This document shows, one piece after another, positions 62,101-64,000 of a stretch of DNA of 64,000 bases. The notes beneath the pieces were generated by a model. The model had not been told where the DNA came from and searched no databases. It worked only from the letters and a program-made list of their open reading frames with translations. The position numbers and the translations under genes are program-made. Each line of letters begins with the position of its first letter. Within the stretch, counting starts at the first letter, position 1. Origin of the DNA: Acholoe squamosa (Eukaryota; Annelida; Polychaeta; Phyllodocida; Polynoidae); NCBI GenBank assembly GCA_949317995.1, contig OX439045.1:43729693-43793692 (forward strand), read 5' to 3'.

Positions 62101-63708
62101 TGAAGGAAAAATCAAGTATCCAACCTAACTGGCTGTATCGTGGAAATTGGGAAAATTTTAAATCTGCTAACGTCTTAAGATGAATATTGGAAAAGGGGAG
62201 CCAAAAATGCAGTGGTTTCCAGTCGGCTGAGAGTCCCACGTGCGCCGATAGAACGCACGTGTGGCAGAAGACAATTAGATTTTGGCGGGGAAATTGATGA
62301 AGCCTCGGTTGCTGGCCCCCAGTCAGCTGCATCATTTTGCGACATCAAAAATCAGCATCCAATCTTCTGCTCACAGCCGGGCCCATCCAAGCCACAAAAA
62401 CCCAAAATACCCATGGTATCTTCCCCAAAACATTTCCCTTGGATCCTTAAGGTAGTGATTTAAAGTACATCGCCTGGGGTGTAATTACTGTGTATTTTCT
62501 CGCGAAAATAGCTGACTTCTGGGGGAGTATATAATTTTCGCTGCCTGTTCTCAGACGTTGCCATGTGAAGGTTAGGGGAGAGGTCTGGGGCCGTAATAGG
62601 ACGTGTCAGACAGGGGGCAAGGCGGGGGCAGATCCGACCCGCGGCCGACCATGAAAGAAGCAGCGGTCGGTAAAATAGATAGACCATTGAGTGAAGACAG
62701 GTCAAATTAACTTGGGGGCCACTCCTCATCCCCGCCCCATCCTCGCCAACACTCTATCGCCTCCCCGCCAATAACTCAGCCATGTCTAATACAATGCACC
62801 TAGCGTCCTTTTAATCACCATGGTAACGAGTACAGATGGTCTCCACAAAATTGACCATCTCCTGTATCAGAGCCAGCCTTGACAACCCATTCTATCACTA
62901 ACTGAGTGCTTTATGATCCATTTATCCTTAGTTTGTTTTTGATGATGATCAACCTTTGTGATGTGTGAAAAGATGAATAACAAATGGTTATCCTCTTTGT
63001 TTTTGCAGAGAATGACGAGCCCAGCCTTCTCCGTCTTGGTACCCTTCCCCATGGCTCCTCAGTCCTGATCGTCGTCGCTGTGGCCCTCTTGGTCGGCCTG
63101 GTTGTCCTCATCCTCGGCCTGCTCTGCCTGAAGAGGTATGTATATCCTAAATCAATCCAAGGGTACTTACTATAGAAATGGGAGGGAATAAGGGCCCCGG
63201 GAGTCCATGCAATTATTTTTATCACCAAAACTTATAGAATGCAGCCTTAAGTTCCAGTAGAATTTGACTGCGTATACACAGACCAAAACTGTTTTGCTGC
63301 TTGATTTAATACTAATTTGCTTTACATTTATTCATACAATGAGTTATATAAATTGTTTGCTGCGGGAATCGAATCACTATGGGATCAGATATGGGAATGT
63401 GTCCCAAGGGGTGGTGTTTGGGGCCCTTTGTATATACACTCATGTCCGAGTGATTGTTCACTCTGGATATGCCCATCATCCATAGCCCTATACCAAACAC
63501 AAAAAAGGAGAACCAACTAGAACGGTCGATATTTGGGTGTTTTTGCAGAACCAACAAGAAATTGAAGGAGGCCAATCAGGCTAACCCAATCACCACTAAG
63601 ACTAACCCCGAGAGCCAGAAAGAATCCCCCTACGTTATCACTTTCCAAGTGTGGTCCGATCAGAACAAGAAAACCCCATCTAACAGACCCCCTACTAACC
63701 TCTACCAG
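47076..63708 (+). CDS. Spliced gene: SUEL lectin / CUB / sushi single-pass membrane protein (3' end outside window)
   Basis: Seven exons join at consensus GT-AG sites and keep one frame for 416 codons: 47,076-47,196; 56,785-57,069; 57,911-58,167; 58,421-58,562; 61,425-61,580; 63,009-63,135; 63,549-63,708. Order: signal peptide (about 1-20), SUEL-type galactose/rhamnose-binding lectin domain (about 44-134, eight Cys), CUB-like domain (about 140-267, four Cys), sushi/CCP-like module (about 270-319, four Cys), transmembrane helix (about 339-361) and a polar Lys-rich tail that continues. Sequons NIT, NGT and NCT lie in the ectodomain. Predicted to sit in the plasma membrane and bind glycans or act in adhesion. 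I do not recognise a named orthologue; EVA-1C and latrophilins share the lectin domain but not this order. GC-rich third positions contrast with the AT-rich surroundings. Confidence 0.9.
47197..56784 (+). other. Intron 1 (9.6 kb)
   Basis: No exon could be supported inside. It is almost free of recognisable transposons, unlike the rest of the window. Six GAGC[A/T]GCTC palindromes lie here (47,842; 47,883; 48,073; 51,807; 55,891; 56,153), and a group of TAATTA-type homeodomain words occurs at 48,670-48,830. Such long, clean first introns often carry enhancers. Confidence 0.7.
48670..48830. promoter_or_regulatory. Candidate enhancer: cluster of TAATTA-type sites
   Basis: Within 160 bp I count TTAATTAA (48,672), CTAATTAAG (48,700), GTAATTAGG (48,779) and ATAATTAGT (48,821), plus AATCAG words. 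These are homeodomain-type cores. The assignment is inference from motif density only. Confidence 0.3.
56785..57069 (+). CDS. Exon 2: SUEL/Gal-lectin domain
   Basis: The whole lectin domain is in this exon, phase 1 at both ends. Diagnostic features are the AEYGRMQSGRC segment (family AxYGR...C), the GCF and RCSGKQECEI segments and the closing NPCPEDLRRYLRASYEC (family DPC..T.KYL.V.Y.C). Eight cysteines fit the family's four disulphides. The acceptor is TTTTTCAG and the donor GTAAGC. Confidence 0.92.
57911..58167 (+). CDS. Exon 3: first half of the CUB-like domain
   Basis: Starts with a short linker (VVSPSSRS). CUB features follow: first Cys in SCKDSEYV, then SGYLSSHV, second Cys in TKCGS, TGQKINITLWDFSLG (the GQ.I.L.F.DF strand), and third Cys in HHCHVYAII. 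Two N-glycosylation sequons, NIT and NGT. Enters at phase 1 and leaves at phase 0. Confidence 0.85.
58421..58562 (+). CDS. Exon 4: second half of the CUB-like domain
   Basis: Continues with the fourth Cys in ITVCGGQ, the STSNVVEVRLI strand (CUB consensus S..N.V.V.F) and the closing YLLQFE. Ends at phase 1, so exons 3 and 4 together form a phase 1-1 module. Confidence 0.85.
58563..61424 (+). other. Intron 4 (2.9 kb)
   Basis: No further exon could be supported. An open frame at 60,836-61,360 is proline/serine-rich and crosses C-rich simple sequence; it has no domain, no fitting splice sites and no codon bias like that of the gene. One ETS-like site in reverse (CTTCCGGTG) lies at 59,896. Confidence 0.6.
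61425..61580 (+). CDS. Exon 5: sushi/CCP-like module
   Basis: Encodes a single short module with four Cys: GCPDVTPP, TMGCNAEP, LTCQAGEWVG and GNCTI. The CP...P..G opening and the L.C..GEW.G...C close match complement control protein repeats. It is shorter than a typical 60-residue CCP. It carries the sequon NCT. Phase 1 at both ends. Confidence 0.8.
63009..63135 (+). CDS. Exon 6: juxtamembrane segment and transmembrane helix
   Basis: A short linker (ENDEPSLLRLGTLPHGSS) is followed by a 23-residue hydrophobic helix, VLIVVAVALLVGLVVLILG and LLCL, ended by Lys-Arg. Charge distribution suits type I topology with the tail inside. Phase 1 in, phase 2 out. Confidence 0.9.
63549..63708 (+). CDS. Exon 7: cytoplasmic tail (continues beyond window)
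   Basis: Encodes a polar tail, TNKKLKEANQANPITTKTN and onward, with tyrosines in ESPYVITF and TNLYQ that could be phosphorylated. No known signalling motif is certain. The exon ends at phase 0 with donor GTAAGA and no stop, so at least one more exon lies beyond 64,000 (none is seen in the last 290 bases). Confidence 0.8.
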
Positions 63709-64000
63709 GTAAGAAAAGTGAAAAATTCAGACCTTAACTGACAATGTGTCCTGTTCAAAATTGATGGTGTCTTTTTGAACGGCTGTTGTTTTTGTAGTTA
63801 CTAACAGCAACTGATTGTGTCGTGTACCTGACTCCTCCAAACATACCACCATTGGGTGGTTGTTTGATCCTATATAATCTGTAAAAGACAAAAGACCTGT
63901 CCAAATCCTTATCTCTTTATGTGTCCAGATGTATATCCATCCTCCATATTGTTTTGTGATGATATCATATATACATATTCAAAGTGTTTTGTTATCCTTC
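63709..64000 (+). other. Start of intron 7
   Basis: AT-rich, no exon visible; the gene is cut by the window edge. Confidence 0.6.

Overview
This window looks like a piece of animal nuclear genome, probably from a marine invertebrate. It holds one spliced gene with a long first intron, large tandem arrays, many microsatellites, several short DNA-transposon relics and a Polinton-like fossil. The dispersed 184-bp retroposon opens with GAGTGAGTGAGT and then a TTTAACGCC motif. As far as I remember, that style is common in mollusc and other lophotrochozoan genomes, so I lean that way, but this is weak evidence for the phylum.

Layout. Bases 1-9,380 are mostly anonymous AT-rich DNA. They contain a broken gag-like fossil (about 4.1-5.2 kb), a perfect 27-bp-arm hairpin beside it, a second inverted pair, a tRNA-like sequence and two (TA)n tracts. 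Bases 9,385-13,080 are a roughly 42-bp satellite. Part of it has been reorganised into a higher-order repeat with an exact 531-bp period, each unit carrying a copy of the same SINE-like insertion. Bases 14.6-16.5 kb are a compound block of direct and inverted repeats. Bases 16.5-28.1 kb are mainly anonymous, with a cysteine-rich open frame, a 169-bp MITE and other repeat ends. Bases 28,266-30,140 are a 1.9-kb array of a 21-bp unit with a nested 252-bp period, flanked by related sequences in inverted orientation. Bases 31,925-37,518 form a 5.6-kb element with TIRs of about 143 bp, containing a fragment of protein-primed DNA polymerase B. Bases 37.5-46 kb are anonymous apart from microsatellites and a single SINE copy with a clean 12-bp target duplication.

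The real gene starts near 46,664 (TATA box at 46,631) and runs on the + strand past the right edge. Seven coding exons give 416 residues so far: signal peptide, SUEL-type galactose/rhamnose-binding lectin domain, CUB-like domain, one sushi (CCP)-like module, a transmembrane helix and the start of a cytoplasmic tail. The extracellular modules are bounded by phase-1 introns, the classic pattern of exon shuffling. It is probably a cell-surface glycan-binding receptor or adhesion protein.

The most unusual signals are the 531-bp SINE-bearing higher-order repeat, the 21-bp array open in several frames on both strands, and an apparent excess of the 9-bp palindrome GAGC[A/T]GCTC around the lectin gene (14 exact copies found by eye, nine of them between 46.1 and 56.2 kb, one between TATA box and start site). 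All counts and alignments were made by eye.
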